This document shows positions 15,891-23,745 of a stretch of 64,000 bases of DNA, piece by piece; position 1 is the first letter of the stretch; every line of letters starts with the position of its first letter. Source of the DNA: JASSUD01 sp031963225 (GTDB taxonomy: Bacteria > Pseudomonadota > Gammaproteobacteria > Burkholderiales > Burkholderiaceae). The notes beneath the pieces are model-generated. The model did no database searches, was not told the DNA's origin, and saw only the letters and a program-made list of their open reading frames with translations. Where the stretch lies: positions 8,814 to 72,813 of the forward strand of contig JASSUD010000006.1 in the NCBI GenBank assembly GCA_031963225.1, given 5' to 3'. The position numbers were made by a program, and so were the translations under genes.

Positions 15891-17807
15891 ATGATTTACC
15901 CACAACCATTCGATGTCATCGTTATCGGCGGCGGGCACGCAGGCACAGAAGCGGCTCTGGCAAGTGCTCGCATGGGTCAGCGCACTTTATTGCTAACACA
16001 TAATATTGAAACATTAGGGCAAATGAGCTGCAATCCTTCTATCGGAGGAATTGGTAAAGGCCATTTAGTCAAAGAAATAGATGCGTTAGGCGGAGCCATG
16101 GCTGCTGCTGCAGATGAAGCCGGGATTCAATTTCGCATTTTAAATTCTTCGAAAGGCCCTGCGGTGCGAGCCACACGCGTTCAAGCAGACCGTATGCTCT
16201 ACAAGCAAGCCATTCGTCGCCGCCTTGAGAACCAGCCTAATCTGTACCTATTTCAACAAGCCGTCGATGATCTATTGCTTGAAGGCGATCGTGTCGTTGG
16301 CGTACGAACGGAAATGGATCTTTGCTTTCATGCACCTGCTGTTGTATTAACAGCAGGCACATTTTTAAATGGCAAAATCCATGTTGGCCTTAATCAAGCC
16401 ACAGGTGGGCGAGCTGGTGACCCTGCATCGACCTCTTTATCTGCGCGACTTAAAGAATTAAATTTACCGCAAGGGCGCTTAAAAACAGGCACCCCTCCTC
16501 GCATTGATGGCCGAAGCATTGATTTTTCAAAGCTTGAAGAACAGCCAGGAGATTGCGATCCTTTGCCTGTATTCTCATTTATAGGACAGGCTGACCAACA
16601 TCCTGAGCAAGTTTCATGCTGGATTACGCATACCAACCTAGAAACCCATGACATCATCCGAGCAGGGTTAGATCGCTCCCCGATGTATACGGGCATTATC
16701 GAAGGCGTTGGCCCGCGCTACTGCCCCTCTATCGAAGACAAAATTCAGCGATTTGCAACAAAAAATTCACATCAAATTTTTCTAGAGCCAGAAGGGCTTT
16801 GCACAAACGAATTCTATCCAAACGGCATTTCGACCAGCCTACCCTTTGATGTGCAGCTCAAACTGGTCCGCTCAATGCAAGGTTTAGAAAATGCCCATAT
16901 CCTACGACCAGGATATGCAATTGAGTACGACTATTTCGATCCTCGCGCATTAAAAAATTCGTTAGAAACGAAAGCCATTAAAGGGCTATATTTTGCAGGG
17001 CAGATTAATGGCACTACAGGTTATGAGGAAGCTGCTGCACAAGGATTATTGGCGGGCATTAATGCAGCACGCCATACCCAAGGGCGTGACGCATGGAGCC
17101 CGCGCCGCGATCAAGCTTATCTAGGCGTTCTAATAGATGACCTCGTCACGCAAGGCGTTTCTGAGCCGTACCGCATGTTTACCAGTCGCGCTGAATATCG
17201 TCTAAGCCTACGTGAAGACAATGCAGATATGCGTTTAACTGAAATAGGTTGGGAACTAGGCGTAGTCGGTACAGCTCGATGGGAGCAATTCAGTCAAAAA
17301 CGTGAAATTGTTTCACGTGAAACAATGCGACTCCATTCCACCTGGATCACTCCAAAGACCCTGCCAGAAGAAGAAGCGATTGCTTTGCTAGGCACATCGA
17401 TTACTCGCGAATACCGTTTAACGGATTTGTTGCGTCGCCCCGATGTACGGTATAAAACGCTCACGTCTGTACAAAATGGGTTTTATGCCCCTCCAACTCC
17501 CCTATCTAATAACCTCCATTTACAACAGCAAATAGAGGAACAAATCGAAATCAGCCTTAAATACCAAGGCTATATAGACCGACAAGCCGATGAAATAGAG
17601 CGCAATATCTCACGCGAGAATAAATGCCTGCCCACTGATTTAGACTATGAAACCGTGCGCGGCCTTTCTTTTGAGGCCAGACAAAAATTAATGCAACATC
17701 GCCCACAAACCTTAGGCCAAGCCTCACGACTTAGTGGCGTCACTCCTGCCACTATTTCTCTGCTATTAGTGCATTTAAAAAAACATGTTCGAGCACTATC
17801 TGATTAA
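15891..17807 (+). CDS. mnmG: tRNA uridine-5-carboxymethylaminomethyl modification enzyme MnmG
   Basis: A 638-residue MnmG (GidA), which with MnmE builds the modified wobble uridine of several tRNAs using FAD, NADH and a methylene-folate. The FAD fingerprint VIVIGGGHAGTEAALASARMG is near residues 9-29. MnmG signatures LTAGTFLNGKIHVG and GLYFAGQINGTTGYEEAAAQG are both present. The C-terminal helical domain that binds MnmE is complete. The frame is open 19 codons further upstream, but the ATG at 15891 is chosen because it gives the normal N-terminus (MIYPQPFDVIVIGGG). In most Burkholderiales rsmG, parA and parB follow; here the next 640 bases hold only repeats, so the usual operon is broken. Confidence 0.97.
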   Translation: MIYPQPFDVIVIGGGHAGTEAALASARMGQRTLLLTHNIETLGQMSCNPSIGGIGKGHLVKEIDALGGAMAAAADEAGIQFRILNSSKGPAVRATRVQADRMLYKQAIRRRLENQPNLYLFQQAVDDLLLEGDRVVGVRTEMDLCFHAPAVVLTAGTFLNGKIHVGLNQATGGRAGDPASTSLSARLKELNLPQGRLKTGTPPRIDGRSIDFSKLEEQPGDCDPLPVFSFIGQADQHPEQVSCWITHTNLETHDIIRAGLDRSPMYTGIIEGVGPRYCPSIEDKIQRFATKNSHQIFLEPEGLCTNEFYPNGISTSLPFDVQLKLVRSMQGLENAHILRPGYAIEYDYFDPRALKNSLETKAIKGLYFAGQINGTTGYEEAAAQGLLAGINAARHTQGRDAWSPRRDQAYLGVLIDDLVTQGVSEPYRMFTSRAEYRLSLREDNADMRLTEIGWELGVVGTARWEQFSQKREIVSRETMRLHSTWITPKTLPEEEAIALLGTSITREYRLTDLLRRPDVRYKTLTSVQNGFYAPPTPLSNNLHLQQQIEEQIEISLKYQGYIDRQADEIERNISRENKCLPTDLDYETVRGLSFEARQKLMQHRPQTLGQASRLSGVTPATISLLLVHLKKHVRALSD

Positions 17808-17846
17808 CTGATAATGGATTCACCAAACTCCACCAACCCAAAGAAC

Positions 17847-17880
17847 GTAGGTTGGTGGTGAGCAACGTTCCCCAACATGC
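17847..17880 (+). repeat. Dispersed hairpin repeat, copy B
   Basis: This plus-strand copy begins GTAGGTTGGTGGTGAG 39 bases after the mnmG stop. Its loop (TGAGCAACGTT) differs from both common versions, but the GTTGG/CCAAC stem is kept. The upstream flank (CACCAAACTCCACCAACCC) recurs at about 18138 and in inverse near 19420. It faces copy C as an inverted pair. Confidence 0.75.
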
Positions 17881-17945
17881 ATACCACCACCTCCTGAAGA
17901 CCAGCTTACAAACGCTCAGAAATAAATATTAAAAGTCGGTGGCGC

Positions 17946-18112
17946 GCATGTTGGGGTTCGTGCCCATGCGCGCTAACTTAAGCCAAAAGATAGCCTGTTC
18001 ATGGAAAAAATCCCCTTTTTTCGCTTAACTTTTTGTACAGTTTAGCGACAATATATTCTGGTCTTTGGCTTAAGTTAGCGCGCATGGGGTTCGTGCCTCA
18101 CCACCAACCTAC
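17946..18112 (-). repeat. Dispersed hairpin repeat, copy C, split by a 122-bp insertion
   Basis: The copy reads GCATGTTGGGGTTCGTGCC up to 17964 and resumes with TCACCACCAACCTAC at 18098. Between them lie the MITE-like element 17965-18086 and the second copy of an 11-bp duplicated target. Removing the element and one duplicate restores a standard GAGGCACGA-loop copy. Confidence 0.85.
17965..18086. mobile_element. MITE-like element, 122 bp, with 23-bp terminal inverted repeats and 11-bp target duplication
   Basis: The ends are perfect inverted repeats of 23 bp (starting CATGCGCGCTAACTTAAGCC at 17965 and ending with its complement at 18086). The element is flanked on both sides by GGGTTCGTGCC (17954-17964 and 18087-18097). 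It has no coding capacity and interrupts a copy of the dispersed repeat. A target duplication of 10-12 bp is typical of IS4-like transposases, so a transposase of that group may have moved it. No second copy was noticed in the window. Confidence 0.85.
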
Positions 18113-18162
18113 CGACGCGCATATGAAAATGGCTTTATCAAACTCCATCAACCTAAAGAACG

Positions 18163-18200
18163 GTAGGTTGGTGCGGTGGGCAGCACCCCCCCAAACTATG
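18163..18200 (+). repeat. Degenerate dispersed repeat, copy D
   Basis: A plus-strand relative that starts GTAGGTTGGTGCGGTGGG and ends in a C-run before CAAACTATG. The stem is largely lost. Together with copy C it forms another inverted pair, so at least three alternating copies are clustered after mnmG. Confidence 0.6.
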
Positions 18201-18280
18201 TAAACCATATAAGTCTTTTTGAATGCCAGCGTAACATCAGTTAATAAAATGATTTTTAAATCACTGGCGATTGAACATTT

Positions 18281-18375
18281 GGCCGAGCACAAAATAAAGT
18301 GCTCAGCCAAATATCACTACTATCATGCACGCTAAAATAAATATTTTTATTTTTTTAATAAAAAATTTTAGCGTG
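18281..18375. terminator. Two hairpins between mnmG and the proline-rich repeat gene
   Basis: The first hairpin pairs GAGCAC with GTGCTC, extended by GGC/GCC, at 18281-18308. The second pairs CACGCTAAAAT (18328-18338) with ATTTTAGCGTG (18365-18375) around an A/T-only loop. They lie 80-180 bases beyond the stop of the minus-strand gene at 18457 and could terminate its transcript, although no clean T-run follows either stem. Confidence 0.4.
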
Positions 18376-18456
18376 ATAGGATGTAAATATAAAATATATT
18401 ATCTTATGCGCTGGCATGCTATTTTTTTCTATGCGCACTTTGTATTTTTAATACAT

Positions 18457-18810
18457 TTAACCCTTTCTGGGTTTTCTAGGCTTAGCGCTTCCAGTGTCTC
18501 CTCCACCAGGGGCTGGTCTAGGCTTGCTAGGTTGAGAGCTTCCAGTATCTCCTCCACCAGGGGCTGGTCTAGGTTTGCTAGGTTGAGAACTTCCAGTATC
18601 TCCAGAAGACTTAGACTTTGAAGCTGTATTGCTAAAAGCCCGATGTACTACCAAACTCTGCTGATACCCTAAGTTATTAGTCGAAGCGACGGTTCGAGTT
18701 GCCTGAACAGTAGACGCAACACTTTTAGAGACAGCCGGCTTGATGTTATTCAAAAATAAAGCACTTACATTTTGAATCGAAGACATTCCTACTTTCGATA
18801 AAACTGACAT
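18457..18810 (-). CDS. Small Ser-rich protein with C-terminal Gly/Pro/Lys tandem repeats (unknown function)
   Basis: A 117-residue protein that I do not recognise. The first 65 residues are Ser/Val/Ala-rich without a membrane helix. The C-terminal part is a tandem repeat of a 17-residue unit (about GDTGSSQPSKPRPAPGG), two full copies and a partial third ending KPRKPRKG. The matching 51-base DNA repeat is nearly perfect, so copy number may vary. The ATG at 18808-18810 is preceded by AAGGAG with good spacing, which supports a real gene. The Ser-rich N-terminus with no signal peptide would fit a type III secreted protein, but nothing here proves it. Confidence 0.6.
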   Translation of the reverse strand: MSVLSKVGMSSIQNVSALFLNNIKPAVSKSVASTVQATRTVASTNNLGYQQSLVVHRAFSNTASKSKSSGDTGSSQPSKPRPAPGGGDTGSSQPSKPRPAPGGGDTGSAKPRKPRKG

Positions 18811-19355
18811 CGCACTCTCCTTGTGTATTATTTTTATGCTGCTCGCCCTTGTATTTTTTATTTACATAGCTGTATTTCTATACTTTAAAAAATATATTTT
18901 TCTACTTGTTTTATTAATTTTAGCCTGCGCCGCATTCAAATACAATTTCATTGCAAAATGTAAGGGATTATATTATGCGCAGACATATACATTTTTTACA
19001 CTCATCCTCAGATTGCATGCTGTTATGTATTATATTTTTCTTAATGCCTATATAAAAATACATTCACCGCTTTGTTAACAGCAGATGTAATTTAATATAG
19101 GTCAGCAATTGAGAAGATCACTGCTTTTTGGGGGGGGCGGCCTTGATTGGTATATGCGCAGAACGACTCAACTACAAGGCAGGTCAGTATCATCGGAGCA
19201 AAGCTCGATATGCATATCTAAGGCCTTGGTTATGACTAGAATTGCTGGTTGGCATATCGGCCTGTAAGCGTCAACAGGTCCGTTCGTGTGCGATGTCGCA
19301 TCAGCATGCTCTTGGTTGATGACTAATTGATGTTACGCAGGTATTCAAGAGGACT
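18811..19355. other. A/T-rich intergenic region without recognised genes
   Basis: The first 270 bases are very A/T-rich and probably contain the promoter of the gene ending at 18457. An 85-codon frame at 18821-19078 encodes only hydrophobic low-complexity residues and is treated as chance. Bases 19080-19320 show no gene or known RNA; a G-run of eight occurs near 19130. Confidence 0.4.
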
Positions 19356-19498
19356 GTGGTATGCATGTTGGGGTTCGTGCCTCACCACCAACCTACCGTC
19401 CTTTGCTTTTCTTGTGATTGATGGAGTTTGGTAAATCCTTTTTACATATGCATCTCGGTAGGTTGGCGGTGAGGCACGAACCCCAACATGCGTACCAC
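19356..19498. repeat. Dispersed hairpin repeat, copies E and F as an inverted pair
   Basis: Copy E (19356-19398, minus) and copy F (19456-19498, plus) are 43 bases each and match as inverted repeats in 41 positions, separated by 57 bases. Both carry the GAGGCACGA loop. The spacer contains GATGGAGTTTGGTAAATCC, the complement of the flank of copies B and D. The left flank GTTACGCAGGTATT is shared with copy A. The pair could fold into one long hairpin, the arrangement of a REPIN. Confidence 0.85.
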
Positions 19499-19533
19499 TT
19501 GCTTTTAATCTTCGCGCTCTGCTTATTAACAAC

Positions 19534-20069
19534 TCATCGTTCTATAACGTGCGTAACATCAGTGACTAAATCAAGATTGCGACCAACGCGCTTCAGATCG
19601 CGCAAAGCGCGAGTAGGAGTGGCAACTGCCAACTCACGTTGTGGATCAAACCTTATTTCGTTGCGTAACTTGTTTTCTGCCTGCATCGTGTGGACAAATT
19701 CTATTGTTCCATAGGGCGTATTGAAAATCTGGCTACGCCCTGTCGTCATCAGTGTGAGTCGAGAAGGAATTTGAGAGATCCAGCCAGCTTCTGATAATGC
19801 TGATTCCAGGCTGAGATAGCTGAAGTCCCAAGGACGCAGGAAAGGCACTAAAGCCTCAACAAGTGGCACGGCAGGCAGCGCGCCCTAGGATTAACATATA
19901 GCTCTCGCGCGACATGCTCAATCACGCCTGCTTGCCGATGTCTAGCCAAGGCCTTTAGCATGGTTCGGCTGCCCTCTGGAAAAAGGAGGTGCAAGGTTTT
20001 CAGGGAAAACGCCAAAATACCCACCTTATCCCAGCGATCTGACGCTGTGATTAATTCACGAATAAGCAT
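19534..20069 (-). pseudogene. AbiEi-type antitoxin/transcriptional regulator, broken by a frameshift
   Basis: Two overlapping frames, 19848-20069 and 19534-19869, together make one protein of about 180 residues resembling type IV toxin-antitoxin AbiEi regulators. The N-terminal part (MLIRELITASDRWDKVGILA) is winged-helix-like. The C-terminal part has the family stretch FSYLSLESALSEAGWISQIP. The frame is lost at about 19865, where one base appears missing in the TTGTTGAGG string. No AbiEii toxin gene lies downstream: the next 200 bases on that strand hold only repeats. A programmed frameshift is possible but unlikely without a slippery run. I regard it as an orphaned remnant. Confidence 0.7.
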
Positions 20070-20401
20070 CTATAACTCCTCCCAAAGTGAACATTTATGG
20101 TGAGTATAGGTAAATATAAAAAGTGACGGAATGCTTATCTTGATTTGAGTACTTGTTACGACTTTCCAATCGTAAAACCCTCCCTACAAGCAAATAATTT
20201 TCTATGCTTCCTTATTAGCTTTTGGTTACATATGTGAGCAATAGGGTCATGGGACCTGTGAGCTAGAAAATGTCATATTCAGGCATGTATGCTGAAAAGG
20301 CTTAAATATCAGGTATAGACTCGCTTCATATTCTTATTATAAGAGCATAAAAAAGAGCTTATTGAGCGCATCTTATTTTGAGTCGCAAAGGTCATATTTT
20401 T

Positions 20402-21757
20402 ATGGTTACTTCTATAGACTCCGGGATAGTGGTAAGACGCTTTTTTGAACGTTCCTATGATTGCTTAAGCGGGCTGAATGAAAAGCACACCTCGCTTGCC
20501 TCGTCTCTTTCTAGTCTGCAAGAAAATTATAAAAATCCAGATAAATTGACCAGCTTAAAGCGCCGTTTTTGGGGCTCTGATAAAGAAGTACAAGAACAAG
20601 AAGCACTCTTACTTGTAGTAAAAGACTTGCTGTATAGTAGTATTCGCATCCTTGAGCAACTTTTAGCATTTGATGTACAAATAGAAAACAGTATTGCAAA
20701 AAGAGGGGGAGAGGACTGGCTGACACCTCAAATAGAGCAAGATATTTATGCTTATCTTCTTAGCCTTCGTTTCTTATTTAATACAGAAGGGCAAGTTGGG
20801 TTAGAAGAACAAGAACAACCTATTCCAGAAGGTTTACTGGAAATACATGCAGATCTTTATCCTGATGGTTTGTTAAAAAAGGCAGAAAGACTACATATAG
20901 AGCTCAGTGTTCAACCTAGTTTCATATCCGAACATCTTGCAGAATTTCATAAAGCTTTAGCTGGGCTAGCAAGTACAGTGACTGCAGTATGGAGCCTTTC
21001 TATTCAGGCTGGTTTGCTTGTAGTATCTGGTCCATTTGTAGCGGCTGGCATTCCTCTTCTTATCTGTGTTTCTCTGGCATTAATTGCTGCAGGCGCTCAG
21101 GTAGCAAAAATGCAGCATGCTACAAAAATGGGTGTTAAGCCTGCGCTTGATAAAGAAGTTCTTATTAATTTTATTGAAAGTTTGAATGATATGGCGAGCT
21201 TTTTAAATGCGCTTTTCAGCATTAAACAAGATACCACCCAAATACCGCAAATCAGAAAAGATGTGCAGCTTGGCGCAGAAGCGCTTAATCGCATAGAAAA
21301 CAAGATCGATAACCAGCAGCCAGCTATTACCAATGTTAACAACTACATCACTCTTGATGGAAGTGGCATAGCTGCCCTAGCAAACCTTCCAGCAGACCAT
21401 CCTCTTGTACTCGCGTTTTCCCAGCAGGCAGCACCATTACAAATTGCAGGCGTACCATCAGAAAGCAATGAAGTTAGCTATGTGCCTAGGCAACGAAAAC
21501 TTTCTGCCCTTTCCGCTATTTCAGAGGAAAGCTCGAGCGCTTCTACCTCTAGAAGCAGCACTCCACCCACTGACTATAGCGATATAGGAACACCTCCTTC
21601 ATCTCAAAAAAGCTCATCTCCACTTGGTACATTTCCCTCTTCATCGAAAAGCAAACCTTTGATGGTAGAGATAGAAAGTGAAGAGGAATACCTAGCGTTT
21701 CAAGAATTCAGAAAGCAACGGCAAATAGAGATGAAAGCCAATCTAAAAGCAGCATAA
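20402..21757 (+). CDS. Protein of unknown function with a central membrane hairpin and Ser-rich C-terminus
   Basis: I do not recognise this 451-residue protein. The first 190 residues are charged and helical. A hydrophobic block at about 189-237 (for example AGLLVVSGPFVAAGIPLLIC, then VSLALIAAGAQVA) could form two membrane helices. A helical stretch follows, then NNYITLDGSGIAALANLP. Residues 345-420 are very Ser/Pro-rich, and the last 40 are charged and helical. One internal hairpin flanked by coiled-coil-like regions resembles type III translocators or membrane-inserted effectors in outline only. The ATG at 20402 is chosen over the TTG at 20378 because AAAGG lies about 9 bases before it. It stands alone and a strong terminator follows at 21963. 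Confidence 0.7.
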   Translation: MVTSIDSGIVVRRFFERSYDCLSGLNEKHTSLASSLSSLQENYKNPDKLTSLKRRFWGSDKEVQEQEALLLVVKDLLYSSIRILEQLLAFDVQIENSIAKRGGEDWLTPQIEQDIYAYLLSLRFLFNTEGQVGLEEQEQPIPEGLLEIHADLYPDGLLKKAERLHIELSVQPSFISEHLAEFHKALAGLASTVTAVWSLSIQAGLLVVSGPFVAAGIPLLICVSLALIAAGAQVAKMQHATKMGVKPALDKEVLINFIESLNDMASFLNALFSIKQDTTQIPQIRKDVQLGAEALNRIENKIDNQQPAITNVNNYITLDGSGIAALANLPADHPLVLAFSQQAAPLQIAGVPSESNEVSYVPRQRKLSALSAISEESSSASTSRSSTPPTDYSDIGTPPSSQKSSSPLGTFPSSSKSKPLMVEIESEEEYLAFQEFRKQRQIEMKANLKAA

Positions 21758-21962
21758 GAATTATAAATTTCTATTTTTCTGTGAATCGTATAGCTAATGT
21801 TAATAGCAATATTAGTAAATAAACTGAGATAGAAATAGTTAGTTATGTCAAGCCGTAAATAAAAATTAGCTTAACCTAAGCTATAAAAATCGCTCTTTAA
21901 ATAAAAAGGGCTTTTTTTATAGTTATATATAAATACCAACGTCTATTGCATAAAATTTCTTC

Positions 21963-22007
21963 ATGGCACAATCTCCTTTTTCTTATGAAAAATTGTGCCA
22001 TTTTTTT
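21963..22007 (+). terminator. Rho-independent terminator
   Basis: ATGGCACAAT (21963-21972) pairs perfectly with ATTGTGCCAT (21992-22001) and is followed by a run of seven T. It lies about 205 bases after the stop of the 451-residue gene. The 160 bases between it and the next gene probably contain that gene's promoter. Confidence 0.8.
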
Positions 22008-22166
22008 CTACTTTTAAACGGTCCGATTTTTTTGGGGTAGGGCCAATCAAGGATGGCAGTATAAGAAGTCCGCTTACTACACCGCTACTCCTTTCTGATC
22101 GAGTTTACCGCGTATATAATTCTTAGAAGATAGAATATCTATTACAGAAATTTACCGTCCTTGGTC

Positions 22167-23606
22167 ATGACAAACCCCATAAACTCCAGCATCTCGCCCT
22201 TATTTCCTCATACTCAACACGCTCAACACATTAATCAGTCTTCTGAAAGAGCTGAGTTAAATGAGTCTAGCTTAATAGTAGCTCCTGCCCAAAAAGTACT
22301 ATCCGCCTTAGAAGCACTTCCTCCGGAGCTGTTATCGATGGTGATGCGTTATTTAGATACAGCGACGCTCAATAAGGTGCGGCTGGTCAGCTCTATTCTG
22401 AATCAATTTGCCATCACCGTTCCCGTGCCTATAAAAGAAATTACTGACAGGAATGAGCTTCAAGAGGCGCTAACCGCCTTGAATGATAATAAGAGGAAGA
22501 TTTCTACATTAACACTTGAGGGAGTAGATTTTAGAAATGAAGATTTACAAAATCTTCCTGCATCGCAGACGATACACGGTTTGACTATACAATATTGCCT
22601 CAATATTAACGATGCAGGACTTGAACATGTAAGCAGATTGATTCAGTTGCGACAGCTTGACCTACAAAGCTGCGATATTACCGATGCAGGATTGGAGCAC
22701 GTAAGCAAATTGACGCAGTTGCAGCAGCTTAGCCTAGGGTGGTGCGACAACATTACTGATGCAAGCCTTGAATATATAAGTAGATTGACAAAGCTGCGGC
22801 ATTTCAACCTAACAACCTGCTACGACATTAGCCATTCAGGCCTTGAACATCTAAGTAGATTGACGCAATTGCAGCAGCTCGACCTAGTGGACTGCGGCAG
22901 CATTACCGATGCAGACCTTGAGCGCGTGAGCAAATTGACGCAATTGCAGCAGCTTAACCTATGGTGGTGCTACAACATTACTGATGCAGGACTTGAACAT
23001 GTAAGCAGATTGACTCAGTTGCAAAAGCTTGACTTACGAGGCGGTGAAATTACCGATGCAGGACTTGAGCGCGTAAGCAGATTGACTCAGTTGCAACAGC
23101 TTGGCCTACGAGGCGTTGACATTACCGATGCAGGACTTGAGCACTTAAGCAGATTGACTCAGTTGCAACAGCTTGACCTAGGAGGCATTAATATTACTGA
23201 TGCAGGGTTTGAGCGCCTAAGCAGATTGACTCAGTTGCAACAGCTTGACCTACGAAGCGTTGATATTACCGATGTAGGACTTGAGTACGTAAGCAGATTG
23301 ACCCAGTTGCAACAGCTTTACGTATCAGGCATTAACATTACCGATCCAAACCTTGAACATCTAAGCAGATTGACTCAGTTGCGGAAGCTTTACCTATCGG
23401 GCAGTATTACCGATGCAGGCCTTGAACATGTGAGTAGAATAACTCAGTTACGCCAGCTTGATCTAGAGGACTGCGGCAACATTACTGATGCAGGCCTTGA
23501 ATATGTAAGCAGGTTAACTCAGTTGCAGCAGCTCAATCTAGAGAAATGCAGCAACATTACTGATGCAGGCCTTGAGCATTTAAGAAGATTGACTCAGCTG
23601 CAGTAG
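22167..23606 (+). CDS. F-box/leucine-rich-repeat protein, candidate ubiquitin-ligase-mimic effector
   Basis: A 479-residue protein with an F-box-like motif at about residues 51-82 (LPPELLSMVMRYLDTATLNK, then VRLVSSILNQFA). It is followed by about 14 leucine-rich repeats of 23-25 residues built on LTQLQQLDL...ITDAGLEHVSR, the AMN1/cysteine-containing type of eukaryotic F-box proteins. In eukaryotes the F-box binds Skp1 in SCF ubiquitin ligases and the repeats select the target. Bacterial F-box/LRR proteins such as Ralstonia GALA are type III effectors. With a type III operon in the same window, the same use is plausible. The repeats are close to identical in DNA. The final repeat is cut by TAG where neighbouring units read CAG. 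The ATG at 22167 is used; the ribosome-binding site is poor. Confidence 0.85.
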   Translation: MTNPINSSISPLFPHTQHAQHINQSSERAELNESSLIVAPAQKVLSALEALPPELLSMVMRYLDTATLNKVRLVSSILNQFAITVPVPIKEITDRNELQEALTALNDNKRKISTLTLEGVDFRNEDLQNLPASQTIHGLTIQYCLNINDAGLEHVSRLIQLRQLDLQSCDITDAGLEHVSKLTQLQQLSLGWCDNITDASLEYISRLTKLRHFNLTTCYDISHSGLEHLSRLTQLQQLDLVDCGSITDADLERVSKLTQLQQLNLWWCYNITDAGLEHVSRLTQLQKLDLRGGEITDAGLERVSRLTQLQQLGLRGVDITDAGLEHLSRLTQLQQLDLGGINITDAGFERLSRLTQLQQLDLRSVDITDVGLEYVSRLTQLQQLYVSGINITDPNLEHLSRLTQLRKLYLSGSITDAGLEHVSRITQLRQLDLEDCGNITDAGLEYVSRLTQLQQLNLEKCSNITDAGLEHLRRLTQLQ

Positions 23607-23675
23607 CTCAATCTACTATACAGCCTCAATAAAAATGCCAATTTCTCCTTATAAATCAATGAGGTATGAGTTTTT

Positions 23676-23745
23676 AAAAAAGGTCACTAAAAAGTAACAT
23701 GTTACTTTTTAGTGACTATTTCGTTACCTTTTTGTGACCTTTTTT
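23676..23745. terminator. Nested palindromes, probable bidirectional terminator
   Basis: A perfect 34-bp palindrome spans 23683-23716 (each half is GTCACTAAAAAGTAACA or its complement). An outer pair of 12-base arms, AAAAAAGGTCAC (23676-23687) and GTGACCTTTTTT (23734-23745), encloses it. The A-run and T-run at the ends suit termination on either strand. The inner and outer stems exclude one another, so a switching structure is conceivable. The rest of 23607-24353 is A/T-rich, repeats the string GTTAC several times and has no gene. Confidence 0.6.

Noticed and set aside
18821..19078. 85-codon hydrophobic frame
   Set aside because: The composition (Phe, Leu, Ile, Tyr) follows from A/T-rich DNA, and it lies in the presumed promoter region of the gene on the other strand.
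19418..19714. 98-codon plus-strand frame overlapping the AbiEi remnant
   Set aside because: It runs through repeat copy F and then antisense to the AbiEi-like sequence, which has the clear family pattern.
22600..23600. Regularly spaced near-identical DNA repeats that look like a CRISPR array at first sight
   Set aside because: The period is 69-75 bases with no unique spacers and an open frame throughout; they encode leucine-rich repeats. The same holds for the WD40 arrays at 25.3-30.2 kb and 59.0-60.5 kb, with a period near 126 bases.
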